Positions 29,903 to 39,511 of a stretch of DNA of 64,000 bases are shown here, one piece after another (position 1 is the first letter of the stretch; each line of letters begins with the position of its first letter). The stretch lies in assembly GCF_026786305.1 (NCBI RefSeq), contig NZ_JAJAYI010000064.1, positions 48,032 through 112,031 on the forward strand, in the 5' to 3' direction. This DNA comes from Cryobacterium sp. (GTDB taxonomy: Bacteria > Actinomycetota > Actinomycetes > Actinomycetales > Microbacteriaceae). The translations under genes and the position numbers were made by a program. The notes beneath the pieces were generated by a model. The model saw only the letters and a list, made by a program, of their open reading frames with translations, was not told the DNA's origin and ran no database searches.

Positions 29903-30312
29903 CCGGCCGTCGCCGACCCGCGACAAGTTTTTCACCCCCTCTCGGCACCACGGGCTCATGACCGATAATGTACATTATGTCAAGAGATACCTCAGAGTCG
30001 ACAGTCAGCATTCAGCGTGACCACCTGCACCGCCCACGTTATGGCCGTCGCCGTCTCCAACATTCTCGCCTGCTACTCGCTGAGCCATCGTCAAACTTGG
30101 TATCTCAATTCAGAAGCTCCATTCAGACATCCGACCGGATACCGTCGTCGAGCCGGATCGGGCTGCTCTCAACGTGTTTTTTCGGACCAGGCTCAATGAC
30201 CGCAGCCACTTGCCTGTCGCAGACCGGGGCGACGGACCGGTGGGCACTCGGGTGCTCTTCGCGCTGTTCTGGTGCGTGGGGGCTTTGTGAGCGTGCGGGC
30301 CGCAGGAACGAG
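29903..30312. other. 410-bp gene-poor gap with a possible decayed reading frame
   Basis: No credible intact gene is seen. A plus frame is open at 29968-30504 but overlaps a conserved gene on the other strand and is low-complexity. A different plus frame, open from about 30087 to a stop at about 30288, reads SIQKLHSDIRPDTVVEPDRA and then NVFFRTRLNDRSHLPVADRG without a start codon; it looks like part of an eroded gene. AT content rises around 29960-30000 and at the palindrome 29965-29978. This is the only long non-coding gap in the window. Confidence 0.45.
29965..29978. promoter_or_regulatory. Perfect 14-bp palindrome
   Basis: ATAATGTACATTAT equals its own reverse complement. It sits 62 bp after the UvrA-like stop, in an AT-rich patch. 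The size and symmetry fit a dimeric repressor operator of TetR or MarR type, but no regulator gene is nearby and the downstream gene, if any, is unclear. Confidence 0.4.
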
Positions 30313-30534
30313 TCAGGCCTTCGTTCGGTGAATCACCATGCCAAATTCATTGACGGGTTCGAAGGCGTCGCGGTCCCAGGCCCCGGGGTGTGGGACCGGA
30401 CAGTTGACCACGGTATTTCGGGACGCATGATCGATCGTGTGTTCGCGCATGGCATGACCGCAAATAGGGCAGGCCCGCACATCGGTGGCGCCACGCTCCT
30501 CTGAACCGCTTGAGGTACTCCTGTACTGAATCAT
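30313..30534 (-). CDS. Small zinc-ribbon-like conserved protein
   Basis: A 73-residue protein starting MIQYRSTSSG. It contains CPICGHAMREH and later NCPVPHPGAW, so one CxxC pair and a further Cys could bind zinc. No enzyme motif. ATG 30534 is chosen because TATCGT lies 7 nt upstream on this strand, fitting leaderless expression; the frame is open to 30603. It is 79 bp downstream of dhaM but has its own putative promoter. The compositionally neat coding supports a real gene; function unknown. Confidence 0.55.
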   Translation of the reverse strand: MIQYRSTSSGSEERGATDVRACPICGHAMREHTIDHASRNTVVNCPVPHPGAWDRDAFEPVNEFGMVIHRTKA

Positions 30535-30612
30535 GCCCAATACGATACGCCGGATTGGACAAAATAGCGCGGAACTGCTAGGACAATTCGCCGGTTGATC
30601 CAATCGACCCGG

Positions 30613-31332
30613 CTACTCCTCGTCGAAGCCGGACTCCAGCAGGTTCGCGAGCGCATTGATTGCCGGTCCGGCCGACGGGTCGGGTGAAGCGAGCTGCACG
30701 CTACTCCCCCGAACGAGACCGAGCGACATTATGCTCAGCAGGCTCCTCGCATCGGTTCCATTCACGGTTATTGGAACCGAAAAGCTGCTCGCCAGATTCA
30801 CAAATTCTGCGGCCGGGCGGGCATGAAGGCCGTCTTTGTTGATGAGTGTTACGGTGCGTGAGATCGCCCCCGCAGCCAAAGTAGCGGTGACCACCTGGGG
30901 GGCATCGCCTGCCGGGAAGGCTGTTGAGCTGTTCGTACGGAGCGCCGTCTGCGCGGCGGCCACGACCGCGTTGAGGTCTCCCCCGGTTTCTGCGGCCACC
31001 GCGGCCGCCACCCCGCCCTCCACGAGCGGGGCGTCAACGATCCGCACGCGGTGCCGTTCGGACTCTGCGAGAAAGTCATGGGCTGTTTCCGCGGTCAGAA
31101 TTGCCGAGCCGAGATCACAGAGAATCACCACGCCGCCGCCGGTGTTCGCCTGAACGATTGCGTCGCTGATCTTCTCGAAGCTCGTGCCGATCCCGCCGGA
31201 GTCCGTGCCGCCTGCCGCAATGAGATGAACGGTCGGTGCCATTTGTCGCGCGAGGTCAACCAGACCGGTCGAGATCTTCTCACTGTGCGAGACGAAGACG
31301 AGCCCGACGCGGTCAGCGGGTGCCGCCGCCAT
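30613..31332 (-). CDS. dhaM: Dihydroxyacetone kinase phosphotransfer subunit DhaM (EIIA-HPr)
   Basis: A 239-residue protein with an EIIA(man)-like domain (VGLVFVSHSEKISTGLVDLARQM with His, GGTDSGGIGTS, VVILCDLGSA) and an HPr domain at residues about 155-239 (LINKDGLHARPAAEFVNLA, phospho-His in GLHARPA). It accepts phosphate from the PTS and passes it to DhaL-bound ADP. The truncated EI domain that E. coli DhaM carries is absent, so phosphate must come from EI elsewhere. Its ATG overlaps the dhaL stop (TGATG), coupling translation. Confidence 0.93.
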   Translation of the reverse strand: MAAAPADRVGLVFVSHSEKISTGLVDLARQMAPTVHLIAAGGTDSGGIGTSFEKISDAIVQANTGGGVVILCDLGSAILTAETAHDFLAESERHRVRIVDAPLVEGGVAAAVAAETGGDLNAVVAAAQTALRTNSSTAFPAGDAPQVVTATLAAGAISRTVTLINKDGLHARPAAEFVNLASSFSVPITVNGTDARSLLSIMSLGLVRGSSVQLASPDPSAGPAINALANLLESGFDEE

Positions 31333-32018
31333 CACTCGGTCGCCAAGGCCGTGTCGGCCGCGGCGCGCAGCAGCAGCGCGGTCGACTGTGCGCCCGGATC
31401 ACGGTGGCCGACCGCGCGCTCGCCGAGATAGCTTGCCCGTCCCTTGCGCGCGACGAGCGGATCCGTGGCCTGCGCGCCCCCCGATGCGGCATCCGCTGCG
31501 GCGAGCAACACAGCGCCCACCCCCGAACCGGCCGCGTGCGCAGATGCCCCCGCGTTCACCGCCGGGGTCCAGGCATCGATCATGGTTTTGTCGCCGCTCT
31601 CGGCTTTGCCGCGCAGCACGATACCGTCGCGAGCCGCCGTCATCAGGGCCACCAGCGCGGCCGCATCCAACGATTCAACTGACCCGACCGCACCGGAGGC
31701 CTTGAGAAAGGCCGTGCCGTACAGCGGCCCGGCGGCGCCTCCCACAGTGGAGATCAGTGTCGTGGCGAGGAGCTTGAGCACGGCACCGGGCGTTGTCTCG
31801 ACGGCCAGGCCCTCAAGCTTGGGCAGGATCGCTTGGAAGCCTCGATCCATGTTCTCGCCATGATCACCATCTCCGATGTCTCGGTCGAGCGTATTGAGCG
31901 CGGTGCGGTTGGCCGCCAGCACCTCAGCGCTCTGCCGAATCCACCGCACGATCCAAGCGGTGTCCAACGTGATCAGTGCGTCGGTTGGGGCTGCGTCGGG
32001 TTGCTCGTTCAGGGTCAT
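31332..32018 (-). CDS. dhaL: Dihydroxyacetone kinase ADP-binding subunit DhaL
   Basis: A 228-residue subunit that holds ADP and is re-phosphorylated by DhaM. The Mg-ADP Asp cluster is intact in LDRDIGDGDHGENMDRGF. LLATTLISTVGGAAGPLYGTAFLKA, KAESGDKTMIDAWTPA and RKGRASYLGERAVGHRDPGAQS are the DhaL blocks. ATG 32018 has GAAGGAG 5 nt upstream. Preceded by dhaK with an 11-nt gap and followed by dhaM. Together they phosphorylate dihydroxyacetone at the cost of PEP. Confidence 0.94.
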   Translation of the reverse strand: MTLNEQPDAAPTDALITLDTAWIVRWIRQSAEVLAANRTALNTLDRDIGDGDHGENMDRGFQAILPKLEGLAVETTPGAVLKLLATTLISTVGGAAGPLYGTAFLKASGAVGSVESLDAAALVALMTAARDGIVLRGKAESGDKTMIDAWTPAVNAGASAHAAGSGVGAVLLAAADAASGGAQATDPLVARKGRASYLGERAVGHRDPGAQSTALLLRAAADTALATE

Positions 32019-32029
32019 CTCGTCTCCTT

Positions 32030-33031
32030 CTACCGTCCCCACCGTAGCGCCGCCGTCTGAACCGGGGCGTCCCACAGGCTCGTGAGTTCATCATCGAGCT
32101 TCAGAACTGAAATGGACGTTCCTGCCATTTCGAGGCTCGTCGTGTAATTTCCGACCAGGCTGCGGGTGACCGTGATGCCTTGCTGTTTCAGCACTTCGGC
32201 AGCCCGGCGGAACACGATATAGAGCTCAACCTGCGGTGTGCCACCCATACCGTTGACGAACAAGAGCACCTTGTCGCCGCTGACGAACGGCAGGTCTTCG
32301 AGAATGGGAGCGAGCAGCCGGTCGACGATGGCATCGGCGGGTTCAAGTTTGATTCGCTCCCGCCCGGGCTCGCCGTGGATTCCGATGCCAATCTCGATCT
32401 CATCATCGGCGAGCACGAAGCTCGGCTCCCCGGCGTGCGGCACAACGCACGGGGTCAGCGCGACGCCCATGGTGCGCACGCGGGAGTTCACCTTCTCGGC
32501 CACGGCGACGACGGCATCGAGGTCGTCGCCGCGCTCGGCTGCGGCCCCGGTGATCTTTTCGACGAGGACCGTTCCCGCCACACCGCGGCGCCCGGCCGTG
32601 TAGAGCGAGTCCTTCACGGCCACATCGTCGTTGATGATGACCGCGCGCACTTCGATTCCCTCAGCGGATGCCAGGTCGGCCGCCGTCTCAAAGTTCAGCA
32701 CGTCCCCAGTGTAGTTTTTCACGATGTGAAGTACGCCGGCGCCACCATCTACGGCCTGGGTCGCCGCCAGGATCGGGTCGGGCGTTGGTGACGTGAAAAC
32801 GGGTCCCGGCACCGCCGCGTCCAGCATGCCGTACCCGACGAAACCACCGTGGAGCGGTTCATGGCCGCTTCCGCCACCGCTGACGATTCCTACCTTGCCG
32901 TGAATGGGAGCATCGCTTCGTACGATAAAGATCGGATCGTGCGAGACCCGAACAATGTCAGCGTGCGCCTCCGCAAATCCGGCGACGGCCTCATTGACCA
33001 CGTTCTTGGGATCGTTGATGAGCTTCTTCAT
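32030..33031 (-). CDS. dhaK: Dihydroxyacetone kinase substrate-binding subunit DhaK
   Basis: A 333-residue subunit, the usual length, which binds dihydroxyacetone covalently through a His. [15 protein letters not shown] is the typical N-terminus; [19 protein letters not shown] contains the substrate-binding His; [13 protein letters not shown] and [10 protein letters not shown] are conserved. ATG 33031 is chosen over ATG 33037 because MKKLIND is the family start; the frame is open to 33418, overlapping the divergent glpF. Divergent from glpF with a 250-bp control region, so glycerol and dihydroxyacetone genes may share a regulator. Confidence 0.94.
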   Translation of the reverse strand: MKKLINDPKNVVNEAVAGFAEAHADIVRVSHDPIFIVRSDAPIHGKVGIVSGGGSGHEPLHGGFVGYGMLDAAVPGPVFTSPTPDPILAATQAVDGGAGVLHIVKNYTGDVLNFETAADLASAEGIEVRAVIINDDVAVKDSLYTAGRRGVAGTVLVEKITGAAAERGDDLDAVVAVAEKVNSRVRTMGVALTPCVVPHAGEPSFVLADDEIEIGIGIHGEPGRERIKLEPADAIVDRLLAPILEDLPFVSGDKVLLFVNGMGGTPQVELYIVFRRAAEVLKQQGITVTRSLVGNYTTSLEMAGTSISVLKLDDELTSLWDAPVQTAALRWGR

Positions 33032-33281
33032 GACCATCCATTCACTCGGTGATTCCACGGTTCGAAACTGGGTGCCACGGCGGGGTCGGGCCGGCACTGC
33101 CCCACGAGAGCTCTTTGCCCACGGTAAATATACGCGCTGTGCCCGCGCTCGGTAAAGGTCGCTACTGAACTGCGTCCGCCTATTCCCCTCGATGACACCG
33201 CACGCTATGTTGTTGCCAACCGCCAACCGCTCACCGCAGAGGGGTAGCTTCGGCATCACCGGCCTGATCAGAAAGGTTCTC

Positions 33282-34049
33282 GTGGAAAATATCGGAGCTG
33301 TATTCGTCTCGGAGGTCGTGGGCACAGCCATGCTGATCCTCCTCGGAACCGGCGTCGTCGCCAACGTCGCTTTGGCCAAGAATAAGGGCCTCGGGGGTGG
33401 GTTCCTCATGGTGACCATCGGCTGGGGCTTCGCGGTGTTCTCTGGCGTCGTTGTCGCCTACCGGTCGGGAGCGCATCTCAATCCGGCCGTCACCCTCGGC
33501 CTCGTCGCCAACGGTGCCACGGAGTTCGGAATGGGCGTCCCGGTCAACGCGGTCTCCGTGCTCGCCTATATCGGCGCCCAGTTGATTGGAGCCATCCTCG
33601 GCGCAATCGCCTGCTGGCTCGCTTACAAGCAACACTTCGACGCCGAACCTGACCCGGCCAACAAACTCGGTGTCTTCTCCACCGGGCCGGCCATCCGCTC
33701 CTACGGCTGGAACCTCGTCACTGAAATCATCGGCACCTTCGTGCTGGTCTTCGTCGTCATCGCGTTCGGTGGTAACCGGCAGGGCGAATCCGGAGGCCTA
33801 GCTTCTCTTGGAGCCCTCCCCGTGGCCCTCCTCGTCATCGTCATCGGCACGTCGCTCGGTGGACCGACCGGGTACGCCATCAACCCGGCCCGTGACCTCG
33901 GTCCGCGTATCGCCCACTTCATCCTGCCGATCAAGGGCAAGGGCGGCTCCGACTGGGCCTACTCCTGGGTCCCCGTCGTCGGCCCCATCATCGGCGGCCT
34001 ACTCGCCGGCTGGGCCGCGCTGATCCTGCTGCCGCTGCTCACCACCTGA
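33282..34049 (+). CDS. glpF: Glycerol uptake facilitator (MIP family)
   Basis: A 255-residue six-helix channel. The two pore motifs are HLNPAVT (Asn67) and [11 protein letters not shown] (Asn201); Asp after NPAR marks the glycerol-permeating aquaglyceroporin class. GTG 33282 has GAAAGG 5 nt upstream; an ATG at 33192 would add 30 residues with no membrane helix. It is followed by glpK, so the pair imports and phosphorylates glycerol. The 250 bp between this start and dhaK must hold both promoters. Confidence 0.93.
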   Translation: MENIGAVFVSEVVGTAMLILLGTGVVANVALAKNKGLGGGFLMVTIGWGFAVFSGVVVAYRSGAHLNPAVTLGLVANGATEFGMGVPVNAVSVLAYIGAQLIGAILGAIACWLAYKQHFDAEPDPANKLGVFSTGPAIRSYGWNLVTEIIGTFVLVFVVIAFGGNRQGESGGLASLGALPVALLVIVIGTSLGGPTGYAINPARDLGPRIAHFILPIKGKGGSDWAYSWVPVVGPIIGGLLAGWAALILLPLLTT

Positions 34050-34054
34050 CCCGA

Positions 34055-34092
34055 ACGAACGGGCCGGTTCCCCAACGGACCGGTCCGTTCGT
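34055..34092 (+). terminator. Strong 14-bp hairpin between glpF and glpK
   Basis: ACGAACGGGCCGGT (34055-34068) pairs with ACCGGTCCGTTCGT (34079-34092) with one G-T, around a 10-nt loop. No T tract follows. It is in the middle of the glpF-glpK unit, so it may be an attenuator or an mRNA-processing or stability element instead of a full terminator. It starts 6 nt after the glpF stop. Confidence 0.5.
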
Positions 34093-34140
34093 GCGACCGC
34101 AACTGTATTTCATGCACACCCAATAGGAGGACACGCACCA

Positions 34141-35655
34141 ATGACTGACTACATTCTCGCCATCGACCAGGGAACGACCAGTTCTCGGGCCATCATCTTC
34201 GACAAGGCCGGCTCGATCGTGTCGACCGGGCAACTCGAACACGAGCAGATCTTTCCCCAGGCAGGCTGGGTCGAGCACGACCCGAAAGAAATCTGGGACA
34301 ACACCCGCGAAGTGATCGGGCAGGCACTGTCCAAGGCCAACCTCACCCGGCACGACATCAAGGCCATCGGAATCACCAACCAGCGTGAAACCGCCGTGGT
34401 CTGGGACAAGACGACCGGTGTTGCGGTCTACAACGCAATCGTCTGGCAGGACACCCGCACCCAGCCCATCGTGGACCGCCTCGCCGCTGATGGAGGCGTC
34501 GAACGGTTCAAAAAGAAGGTCGGGTTGCCCCTGGCCACCTACTTCTCCGGCACGAAGATCGTCTGGATCCTGGAAAACGTCGAGGGGGCCCGGGCCAGGG
34601 CCGCGGCCGGCGACCTGCTCTTTGGAACAACGGACTCCTGGGTGCTCTGGAACCTGACCGGCGGAGTCGACGGCGGCGTGCACGCGACCGACGTCACCAA
34701 CGCAAGCCGCACCATGTTCATGGACCTCGAGACGCTGCAGTGGGACGACGAGATTCTGGCCATCTTCGACGTGCCCAAGTCGATGCTGCCCGAGATCAAG
34801 TCGTCGTCTGAGGTCTACGGCATCGCCAGCGAGCACAGCCTGCTTCGTGAGGTTCCCGTCGCCGGTATCCTCGGTGACCAGCAGGCCGCTACTTTTGGTC
34901 AGGCGGCGTTTGACCAGGGCGAAGCCAAGAACACCTACGGCACCGGAAACTTCTTAATTTTCAACACCGGAACGGAGATTGTGCACTCCAAGAACGGCCT
35001 GCTGACCACCGTGGGGTACAAGCTCGGCAATGCGGCCCCGCACTACGCCCTGGAAGGGTCCATCGCGGTAACCGGAGCCCTGGTGCAGTGGATGCGCGAC
35101 AACCTCGGCATGATCAGCTCGGCCTCTGAGATTGAGAGCCTGGCGAAAACGGTGGATGACAACGGCGGAGCCTATTTCGTACCGGCGTTTTCGGGTCTGT
35201 TCGCACCCTACTGGCGTTCCGACGCCCGCGGCGCCCTGGTCGGACTCACCCGATTCGTCAATAAGGGCCATATTGCCCGAGCGGCACTCGAGGCGACGGC
35301 ATTTCAGACTCGGGAGGTCATCGACGCGGTGAACGCCGACTCGGGTGTTCCCCTCACCGAGATCAAGGTCGACGGCGGCATGATCGCGAACAACCTACTC
35401 ATGCAATTTCAGGCGGACATACTCGGTGTGCCGGTGGTTCGGCCGGTCGTCGCGGAGACGACCGCGCTGGGTGCCGCCTACGCCGCTGGCCTCGCGGTCG
35501 GATTCTGGAGCGACCTCGACGAACTGCGCACCAACTGGCAGGAAGACAGCCGGTGGACGCCGCAAATGAACGAGGAGGAACGCAGCCGCCAAATGCGCAA
35601 CTGGAAGAAGGCCGTAACGAAGACCTTCGGGTGGGTTGACGAGGACGTTCTCTAG
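34141..35655 (+). CDS. glpK: Glycerol kinase
   Basis: A 504-residue FGGY-family kinase making sn-glycerol 3-phosphate. [18 protein letters not shown] is the ATP-site start; [25 protein letters not shown] and [10 protein letters not shown] are substrate-site blocks; [23 protein letters not shown] and [21 protein letters not shown] close the nucleotide pocket. Length is normal. GGAGG at 34126-34130 precedes the ATG. No glycerol-3-phosphate dehydrogenase is in the window. Confidence 0.96.
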   Translation: MTDYILAIDQGTTSSRAIIFDKAGSIVSTGQLEHEQIFPQAGWVEHDPKEIWDNTREVIGQALSKANLTRHDIKAIGITNQRETAVVWDKTTGVAVYNAIVWQDTRTQPIVDRLAADGGVERFKKKVGLPLATYFSGTKIVWILENVEGARARAAAGDLLFGTTDSWVLWNLTGGVDGGVHATDVTNASRTMFMDLETLQWDDEILAIFDVPKSMLPEIKSSSEVYGIASEHSLLREVPVAGILGDQQAATFGQAAFDQGEAKNTYGTGNFLIFNTGTEIVHSKNGLLTTVGYKLGNAAPHYALEGSIAVTGALVQWMRDNLGMISSASEIESLAKTVDDNGGAYFVPAFSGLFAPYWRSDARGALVGLTRFVNKGHIARAALEATAFQTREVIDAVNADSGVPLTEIKVDGGMIANNLLMQFQADILGVPVVRPVVAETTALGAAYAAGLAVGFWSDLDELRTNWQEDSRWTPQMNEEERSRQMRNWKKAVTKTFGWVDEDVL

Positions 35656-35681
35656 CGCGCGAACGCAAGGCGCCCTCTCAG

Positions 35682-36734
35682 TCAGACCTGAGTCGCCGCA
35701 ATCCACGCCGACAATTTGGCCGTGGCCGCGCCGGAATCGATGGCTTCGGCGGCTACGGTCATCTTGTCGCGAAAACGGTCAAGAATGGCCACCTGCACCT
35801 GTGACGCGTCGTTGGCCAGGTCGAAGGCGACGAGCCCTGCAGCGGCATTGAGCAACACGATGTCGCGAATCGGCCCGGGCTCGCTGGCGAGCACGGAGTG
35901 CACGACATCCGCGTTGTGTTGCGGCGAGCCGCCGACCAGGTCACTGATTTGCGCGCGCTTGATGCCGAGATCACGGGGGTCGATGTCGTGCTCGGTGACC
36001 AGGCCACGCGACACCTCCCAGACGTGACTGTGCCCTGTCGTCGTCAGTTCGTCGAGCCCATCGTCTCCACGAAAGACGAGGGCCGTAGCACCCCGCGTTT
36101 GAAAGACTCCCACAAACAAAGGCACGCGGTCGAGGCTGGCCACTCCGACAGCGGATGCCTCCGGCCGAGCCGGATTGCACAGCGGGCCGAGGTAATTGAA
36201 AACGGTCGGAATGCCCAACTCCTTGCGGGTGAGCGCCGCATGCCGAAATCCGGGGTGAAAAGCTGCTGCGAAAGCAAAGGTGATCCCGGTCTCCGAGAAC
36301 ACCTGCGCCACGCGCGTCGCATCGCGCGACAGGTCGATTCCTAACGCACCCAAAACGTCGGATGATCCGGAGCCTGAGCTGGCCGCACGATTGCCGTGCT
36401 TGACGACTGGCACCCCGGCAGCCGCGCACACGATCGACGCCATTGTGGAGATATTCACCGTCCCGAATTGATCACCACCGGTTCCGACGATGTCAAGGGC
36501 CATCGGATCAACCGGCAGGACAACAGCCTGCTCGAGGATCGCGTCCCGGAAACCCACGATCTCGTCCACGGTCTCCCCCTTGGCACGAAGTGCCACCAGG
36601 AAAGCCCCAAGTTGGGAGGGGGAGGCCTCACCGAGCATGATTCGTTCCATGCTCCAGGCGGCATCCGCCACACTCAGGTCCCGTCCGTCAAGAAGGGAAT
36701 TTAATATTTTCGGCCAGGACTGCGATTCGAGCAT
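35682..36734 (-). CDS. trpD: Anthranilate phosphoribosyltransferase TrpD
   Basis: A 350-residue enzyme joining anthranilate to PRPP in tryptophan synthesis. DIVGTGGDQFGTVNISTMAS is the PRPP-binding loop; KHGNRAASSGSGSSDVLGALG contains the KHGNR and SSGSD motifs; FNYLGPLCNPARP is a further block. A consensus-like TATGAT lies 7 nt before ATG 36734, so the transcript may be leaderless; ATG 36746 is in frame. It stands alone, not with other trp genes, and diverges from ctaE, the position it also has in mycobacteria as I recall. Confidence 0.95.
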   Translation of the reverse strand: MLESQSWPKILNSLLDGRDLSVADAAWSMERIMLGEASPSQLGAFLVALRAKGETVDEIVGFRDAILEQAVVLPVDPMALDIVGTGGDQFGTVNISTMASIVCAAAGVPVVKHGNRAASSGSGSSDVLGALGIDLSRDATRVAQVFSETGITFAFAAAFHPGFRHAALTRKELGIPTVFNYLGPLCNPARPEASAVGVASLDRVPLFVGVFQTRGATALVFRGDDGLDELTTTGHSHVWEVSRGLVTEHDIDPRDLGIKRAQISDLVGGSPQHNADVVHSVLASEPGPIRDIVLLNAAAGLVAFDLANDASQVQVAILDRFRDKMTVAAEAIDSGAATAKLSAWIAATQV

Positions 36735-36877
36735 GATTCCGATCATAGGAGAACGGGCCGAACTCCCCCGAATTCACGCTGTTCGCGTGGCCAGATAGCC
36801 CACCCCAATCGGGTAGAAACTCTCACTTGCATGCGCAATTGAGAAAAAGCTGTGGAAATATCGGCCATAATAGAGGG

Positions 36878-37507
36878 GTGACCAGCACCTCAATTACTCA
36901 GACGGCGAGTGCGCCCGTCGTGAACCGGCCCAACAGCGTAGCTGTGGGCACCATTGTGTGGTTGGGCAGCGAGGTGATGTTTTTCGCGGGTCTCTTCGCA
37001 ATCTATTTCACGCTGCGTTCAACCTCCCCCGAGCTGTGGCTCTTCGAGGCCGACAAGCACAACGTGGCCTTCGCGACGATCAATACGCTGATCCTGGTGA
37101 CATCCTCGGTGACCTGCCAATTCGGAGTGTTCGCGGCCGAACGGCTGCAGGCGCGCTCGACCGGCTGGAAGCCGAGCGAGTGGGGCATGGTGGAGTGGTT
37201 CTTCCTCACCTACGCCCTCGGCGCAATCTTCGTCACTGGTCAGGTGTTCGAATACGCGACCCTGGTGTCGGAGGGAGTTTCACTCTCCTCCAACGCTTAT
37301 GGTTCTGCGTTCTACATTACGACCGGCTTTCACGGTATCCACGTCACCGCCGGGCTGCTCGCCTTCCTTCTTGTGATTGGGCGTGGTTTCGCGGTCAAGA
37401 ACTTCGGCCATAAGGAAGCCACCAGCGCGATTGTAGTTTCCTACTACTGGCATTTCGTCGACGTCGTCTGGATCGGGCTCTTCCTGGTCATCTACGTTCT
37501 CAAATAG
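36878..37507 (+). CDS. ctaE: Cytochrome c oxidase subunit III
   Basis: A 209-residue membrane protein with five helices. [20 protein letters not shown] is the first, with Glu as in subunit [19 protein letters not shown] and [21 protein letters not shown] are the conserved His-containing last helices. Subunit III stabilises the aa3 oxidase. GTG 36878 follows CATAAT by 6 nt, so the gene is probably leaderless. It opens the ctaE-qcrCAB operon; trpD diverges from it. Confidence 0.93.
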   Translation: MTSTSITQTASAPVVNRPNSVAVGTIVWLGSEVMFFAGLFAIYFTLRSTSPELWLFEADKHNVAFATINTLILVTSSVTCQFGVFAAERLQARSTGWKPSEWGMVEWFFLTYALGAIFVTGQVFEYATLVSEGVSLSSNAYGSAFYITTGFHGIHVTAGLLAFLLVIGRGFAVKNFGHKEATSAIVVSYYWHFVDVVWIGLFLVIYVLK

Positions 37508-37530
37508 AAACAGGAGCGGACACCTTCAGC

Positions 37531-38343
37531 ATGACCACGATCAAAACCCCTCGCGCACGCCGGGCACGCAAAACCGGACGTCGCCATCCTCTCGCCAGTA
37601 TCGCTCTCATCGCCATCGGATTGCTCTTTACCGGAGGCGCCTACGCGGCCTTCAGCACAAGCACAGCCGTTGCAACGACGGATGCATCCTCTCAGCAGAC
37701 CATCGCTCAGGGTGAAAAGCTCTTTGCGGCGAACTGCGCTACCTGCCATGGGCTGAGCGCCCAGGGCTCGTCCGAAGGACCCAGCCTGATTGGAGTCGGC
37801 GCAGCCTCGGTCGACTTCCAGGTCGGCACCGGTCGTATGCCGATGCAGATGCAGGGTCCACAAGCGCAGAAGAAGCCGGTGCAGTTCACGGCCGAGCAAA
37901 CCGCAGCACTGGCCGCCTACGTGGCTTCACTCGCTCCCGGCCCTGGTATCCCCGCCGCCGCGCTGCTCGACGCTGCCGGCGATGCTGCGACCGGTGCTGA
38001 ATTGTTCCGCATTAACTGCGCCATGTGCCACAATGTCGCCGGTGCTGGCGGCGCGCTGACCGAGGGAAAGTTCGCCCCCGCCATCGAGAACGTGTCGGCC
38101 CAGCACATCTACGAAGCCATGATCACCGGCCCACAAAACATGCCGGTCTTCAACGACATGAACATCGCGCCCGAAGACAAGCGCGACATCATCACCTACC
38201 TCAAATACGTCGAGGACAACCCGTCCCCGGGCGGATTAGCTCTCGGTTCCCTGGGGCCGGTCGCTGAAGGACTCTTTATCTGGATCTTCGGACTGGGTGC
38301 ACTCGTGGCCCTCACCGTGTGGATCACCGCCAAATCAAACTAA
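37531..38343 (+). CDS. qcrC: Diheme cytochrome c subunit QcrC of menaquinol-cytochrome c reductase
   Basis: A 270-residue protein with two heme c sites: NCATCHG (first Cys residue 69) and NCAMCHN (first Cys residue 163). An N-terminal helix (LASIALIAIGLLFTGGAYAAF) and a C-terminal helix (GLFIWIFGLGALVALTVWI) anchor it. In actinobacteria this protein passes electrons directly to the Cu-A site of CtaC, so no soluble cytochrome c is needed. It starts 23 nt after ctaE. Confidence 0.95.
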   Translation: MTTIKTPRARRARKTGRRHPLASIALIAIGLLFTGGAYAAFSTSTAVATTDASSQQTIAQGEKLFAANCATCHGLSAQGSSEGPSLIGVGAASVDFQVGTGRMPMQMQGPQAQKKPVQFTAEQTAALAAYVASLAPGPGIPAAALLDAAGDAATGAELFRINCAMCHNVAGAGGALTEGKFAPAIENVSAQHIYEAMITGPQNMPVFNDMNIAPEDKRDIITYLKYVEDNPSPGGLALGSLGPVAEGLFIWIFGLGALVALTVWITAKSN

Positions 38344-38437
38344 GCCGGGTATCCGGTCTTGACACGACCCTCGGAACCGATCGACTGTCGCGCAGCACCA
38401 CGGTGCAGAGCATTTATACAGCCCACAAAGGAGAACA

Positions 38438-39511
38438 ATGGCCAAGGACGATAACGGCGCGGAGCACGTAACCGCCGCCGACTCGCCTGGCGCGCAGCTC
38501 GCGACATCCGCCGCAAGCACAGCCGTCGTTACACGGGATGCCCTGGTCAACCCAGGATTCCCACCGCACCGTCCACGCATCACCGACCTTGACCACAAGG
38601 AAGAGCGCAAGGCGGAGCGCGCCGTTTTCTCGCTGTTCTACGTGTCAATCGTGGGTAGCGTTTTTGCCATCGCAGCGTACATGGCCTTTCCGATCGTTGC
38701 CGAAGATCCGGGTTCCGTTCGTCTGAACAACCTCTTCATCGGCCTCGGCCTCAGCCTCGCGTTGCTCGCCATCGGTATCGGCGCTGTGCACTGGGGCAAG
38801 GCCCTCATGAGCGATCATGAAGGTGTCGACGAACGCCACCCCGTGCGTGGAACCGAGCCCGTGCGAGCCCGCGCCGTGGAGATCTTTCAGCAGGCCAATG
38901 AGGAATCCGGCTTCGGTCGCCGGACGCTCATTCGCAACAGCCTGATCGGCGCCCTCGTCGTCTTCCCCCTGCCGGCGGTCGTCTTGTTTCGTGGCCTCGG
39001 CCCGATGGACCAGAACCCGGTGGCCCTCCTCAATGGGACCATGTGGAAAAAGGGAATTCGACTCACCATGGACCCGAGTGGAACCCCGATCAAGGCGGCG
39101 GACGTCACGCTCGGATCGTCCTTCCACGTTATTCCCGAGGGCCTGTCCGAAATGGGCCACGGTCGTTTGGAAGAGAAGGCGAAAGCCGCTGTTCTACTCA
39201 TTCGGATGGATCCCAAGGACCTGATCGAAGAAGAGGGCCGCAAGTCTTGGTCGTATGATGGCATCGTGGCATATTCTAAGATATGCACCCACGTCGGGTG
39301 CCCAGTGGCTCTCTATGAACAACACACGCACCATCTGCTATGCCCGTGCCACCAGTCGCAGTTCGACGTTGAGAACCACTGCAAGGTCATCTTCGGACCG
39401 GCCGCGCGGCCACTACCCCAGCTCCCGATCGCCGTGGACGCTGAGGGCTACCTGATCGCGCAGAGCGATTTCACTGAACCAGTCGGCCCAAGTTTCTGGG
39501 AGCGAGCATGA
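38438..39511 (+). CDS. qcrA: Rieske iron-sulfur subunit QcrA
   Basis: A 357-residue protein with three hydrophobic segments (near residues 70-88, 95-118 and 170-190). The 2Fe-2S ligands are in CTHVGC (residues about 283-288) and CPCHQSQFD (about 302-310). It transfers electrons from menaquinol to QcrC. AAAGGAG precedes the ATG by 4-5 nt. The 94-bp gap after qcrC contains TTGACA at about 38357 and could hold an extra promoter. Overlaps qcrB by 4 nt (ATGA). Confidence 0.95.
   Translation: MAKDDNGAEHVTAADSPGAQLATSAASTAVVTRDALVNPGFPPHRPRITDLDHKEERKAERAVFSLFYVSIVGSVFAIAAYMAFPIVAEDPGSVRLNNLFIGLGLSLALLAIGIGAVHWGKALMSDHEGVDERHPVRGTEPVRARAVEIFQQANEESGFGRRTLIRNSLIGALVVFPLPAVVLFRGLGPMDQNPVALLNGTMWKKGIRLTMDPSGTPIKAADVTLGSSFHVIPEGLSEMGHGRLEEKAKAAVLLIRMDPKDLIEEEGRKSWSYDGIVAYSKICTHVGCPVALYEQHTHHLLCPCHQSQFDVENHCKVIFGPAARPLPQLPIAVDAEGYLIAQSDFTEPVGPSFWERA

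Noticed and set aside
29968-30504. Open plus-strand reading frame of 178 codons
   Set aside because: It covers a gap, runs over a conserved minus-strand gene, starts inside a palindrome and has no recognisable domain. Treated as a shadow.
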